From contig NZ_JANJGU010000003.1 of NCBI RefSeq assembly GCF_024626525.1, positions 1 through 64,000 of the forward strand: a stretch of DNA of 64,000 nucleotides, given 5' to 3'. Of the stretch, positions 62,465 to 64,000 are shown piece after piece. A program made the translations under genes and the position numbers. Below the pieces are notes generated by a model. The model made no database searches. It saw only the letters and a list, made by a program, of their open reading frames with translations, and had not been told where the DNA came from. Source of the DNA: Lederbergia panacisoli (GTDB lineage Bacteria; Bacillota; Bacilli; Bacillales; Bacillaceae_C). Each line of letters begins with the position of its first letter. Position 1 is the stretch's first letter.

Positions 62465-62722
62465 TTAGGCAGCGACTTTTGCTCTAGTTATTTTTACAAT
62501 TAAAGATATAAGTAGGGAGACTACTGTATAGAAAACTGCCCACCCAAATAAAGCTTGCCATCCTACGTTTTGAACCATTGGTAATACGATGGTCAACACG
62601 TTTAGACCAACAAAAATCATCAATGGAGCTGCATAATAATTTTTCAGCTTAACAGCACCAATTATTGAAAATGCGATTGCGATGATCGGCATTAGAATTG
62701 CGTAAAATGGAATTTCCCACAT
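62465..62722 (-). CDS. Small membrane protein, DUF2651-like
   Basis: An 85-residue protein with three hydrophobic helices; the WAVFYTVVSLLISLIVKI C-terminal helix and NYYAAPLMIFVGLNVLTIV helix resemble the DUF2651 (YbeF-like) family of bacilli. Function unknown. ATG at 62722 has AAGGAG upstream; an ATG at 62731 overlaps the RBS. It lies 21 nt after the YfjL-like gene and is probably co-transcribed. Confidence 0.65.
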   Translation of the reverse strand: MWEIPFYAILMPIIAIAFSIIGAVKLKNYYAAPLMIFVGLNVLTIVLPMVQNVGWQALFGWAVFYTVVSLLISLIVKITRAKVAA

Positions 62723-62743
62723 GTAAATCATCTCCTTAAAATA

Positions 62744-63469
62744 TTATTGATTATATTCTTTAATATCGCTTAGCTTAATGTTCGAATCTTTATCAAAGCC
62801 AACTGAATATTTAACATATCCAAAATGATCTTTTGCACCTATTTGTTCATTATCAAATAAATTTCCATTGAAGCTGACTCCGCTATAAGAATAGTCAGCA
62901 GAATTAAGCTCCTGTTGAATGTCTTGAACAGTTCTTAAAACATCTTCCTTACTCATATCCGTCACATCCACGATAAGATGAATATAAATCGGTTTTTCCA
63001 ACTTCAAGTCCTTGCTCCATGTTGTATCCGAACTATATGATCCTTGCAAAATTTCAATTTGCACACTCATTTCCACAACGCGCTTAACTTTATCTTTTAG
63101 AAGTTCCGTTAGCTCTGCCGACGCTTCTTTTCCCAATTTCTCCATAAGCGGCAGATCTAGATTATCGTAATAGATTCCGTCGTATGTTACTGTCGGCTTC
63201 CAAAAACCAGTGACGCTAAATTCATGCTCTTTTTGTTGCTCATCGCCAACTTTCCTTACATTATACGTATAACCGCTCACTTTAAAATTATAAAAACCAT
63301 TGGGGATAACAAATTCTTGTCCAGGATATGTTTCTTTTAAATAATGCTTTACTGACTTATTTGAAAAGTACTTCCAAGCTGGATTCCCATTAAATGCGTT
63401 GTAAAAAAATAAAATGGGGACGACTAGAATTATAAGAAGAATTAAATATATCCATTTCATTTTAGTCAT
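62744..63469 (-). CDS. YfjL-like membrane-anchored protein
   Basis: A 241-residue protein with an N-terminal transmembrane helix (WIYLILLIILVVPILFFY, about residues 6-23) and a soluble domain outside the membrane; the pattern VKHYLKETYPGQEF and later HLIVDVTDMSKED resembles YfjL-type proteins of bacilli. No function is known. It overlaps the upstream zinc-finger/membrane protein gene by 4 bases (ATGA), so the two are translationally coupled, and may be linked to an extracytoplasmic signalling system. Confidence 0.7.
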   Translation of the reverse strand: MTKMKWIYLILLIILVVPILFFYNAFNGNPAWKYFSNKSVKHYLKETYPGQEFVIPNGFYNFKVSGYTYNVRKVGDEQQKEHEFSVTGFWKPTVTYDGIYYDNLDLPLMEKLGKEASAELTELLKDKVKRVVEMSVQIEILQGSYSSDTTWSKDLKLEKPIYIHLIVDVTDMSKEDVLRTVQDIQQELNSADYSYSGVSFNGNLFDNEQIGAKDHFGYVKYSVGFDKDSNIKLSDIKEYNQ

Positions 63470-64000
63470 GTTGTTGGACCTCTTTCTCTAAGTTTTAAAA
63501 TGAGCAAGCCAATTATACTTCCGACTAAGGCAAAGATTAAATGTATAGCAGCAAGGAAAATAGAACCGATGATGGCATCGAATGTAATGGGGGCACCTGA
63601 TGCAATATCGATCAAGGACCAAATAAAATTCGGTAAAAATGCGATTACAGCAACAATTAAAAATCGTCGGTAAAATAAATACGTAATCAACCCTAGAATC
63701 GGATATGTTAATATGAACCCAAAACTTTCATGCAACAACGATGTTTTAATCGCAAAAATAAACGAAATCGCTATAAAAATAATTTGATATATAGATAGCT
63801 TTAAGTTTATTTTCTTAATCATATTTTCCGAATCGATCGTAGAATGTATGTTTTCCTTTTCAATCGGTTCTTTTGAGAGAAGTGCGAGTTCACGGCAGCT
63901 CTCACAGTGTTCTAAATGTGCCTCTACCCATTCAGTCGTCTCGTCTTGAAGCAATCCTTCGTTATAAAGGGGCAGAAGATCTTCTACAATCACGCAATCT
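63466..64000 (-). CDS. zf-HC2 membrane protein (anti-sigma-factor-like), 5' end outside window
   Basis: The visible 178 residues begin ..DCVIVEDLLPLYNEG, reading in frame from the window edge; the true start lies beyond it. HLEHCESCREL plus the N-terminal Cys form the His-Cys-Cys-type zinc site of anti-sigma factors (ZAS), followed by about four transmembrane helices. Related proteins in bacilli sit directly downstream of an ECF sigma factor gene, so such a gene is expected just outside this window. A GTG at 63993 is an internal codon rather than the start. Confidence 0.82.
   Translation of the reverse strand, partial: DCVIVEDLLPLYNEGLLQDETTEWVEAHLEHCESCRELALLSKEPIEKENIHSTIDSENMIKKINLKLSIYQIIFIAISFIFAIKTSLLHESFGFILTYPILGLITYLFYRRFLIVAVIAFLPNFIWSLIDIASGAPITFDAIIGSIFLAAIHLIFALVGSIIGLLILKLRERGPTT

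Overview
The window looks like chromosomal DNA of a low-GC Gram-positive spore-former of the Bacillaceae (Bacillus/Neobacillus/Peribacillus type). The basis is the AT-rich sequence, strong AGGAGG-type ribosome sites with frequent TTG and GTG starts, sigma-A-like promoters, a SAM-I (S-box) riboswitch, a PyrR-type RNA attenuator, a PerR-like box and DUF families typical of Bacillus. No tRNA, rRNA or CRISPR array is visible. Almost everything is accessory metabolism, uptake and stress response.

Layout. 1-0.9 kb: the 3' part of an IS200/IS605-type tnpB with its right end, abutting a gene fragment. 0.9-4.3 kb: small stand-alone genes (haem-copper-oxidase-like membrane protein, histidine phosphatase, nucleotidyltransferase, XRE regulator with a repeat tail, GyrI-like protein). 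4.3-11.8 kb: carbohydrate island with a LacI regulator, a 1114-residue GH94-type phosphorylase, an esterase, a Gfo/Idh/MocA oxidoreductase and a TIM-barrel sugar isomerase; two LacI-type operators flank the phosphorylase promoter. 12.2-19.4 kb: SAM-I riboswitch followed by an M42 aminopeptidase and a full oligopeptide ABC transporter, so peptide uptake is apparently tied to methionine need. 19.5-25.8 kb: FAD oxidoreductase, chromate transporter and a reactive-sulfur operon (CstR repressor, TusA, DsrE, TusA-rhodanese, rhodanese-persulfide dioxygenase, TauE) with four copies of an ATACC-N6-GGTAT-like operator. 26.2-29.7 kb: a second isomerase plus two oxidoreductases, paralogous to the 9.7-11.8 kb genes. 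30-38 kb: 100-bp tandem repeat, catalase, then a gluconate/pentose-phosphate block (KDPG aldolase, 6-phosphogluconate dehydrogenase, gluconokinase-type FGGY kinase, two ROK regulators). 38-46.5 kb: DegT aminotransferase, polysaccharide deacetylase, a 21-copy 21-bp tandem repeat, PyrR-attenuated uracil permease, peptidase T, and a quinone-stress module (HxlR regulator, VOC dioxygenase, nitroreductase). 46.6-61.2 kb: a large catabolic locus with an unusual GGDEF-like/winged-helix regulator, SDR protein, DapA-like aldolase, oxidoreductase, sugar ABC importer, sulfatase, secreted beta-helix protein with FIMAH tail, creatininase-family hydrolase and serine hydrolase. 61.4-64 kb: 6-phosphogluconolactonase and a small membrane/zinc-finger gene group cut by the window edge.

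The most interesting points are: (1) the 46.6-61.2 kb locus, which reads as an uncharacterised pathway for a sulfated or modified saccharide, with an identical AAGAC-TT-GTCTT palindrome upstream of two of its transcription units; (2) the complete CstR-type regulon; (3) the S-box-controlled peptidase/Opp operon; (4) a dispersed Bacillus-type repeat present three times, one copy lying between the PyrR attenuator and the uracil permease start; and (5) two unrelated tandem repeat arrays.
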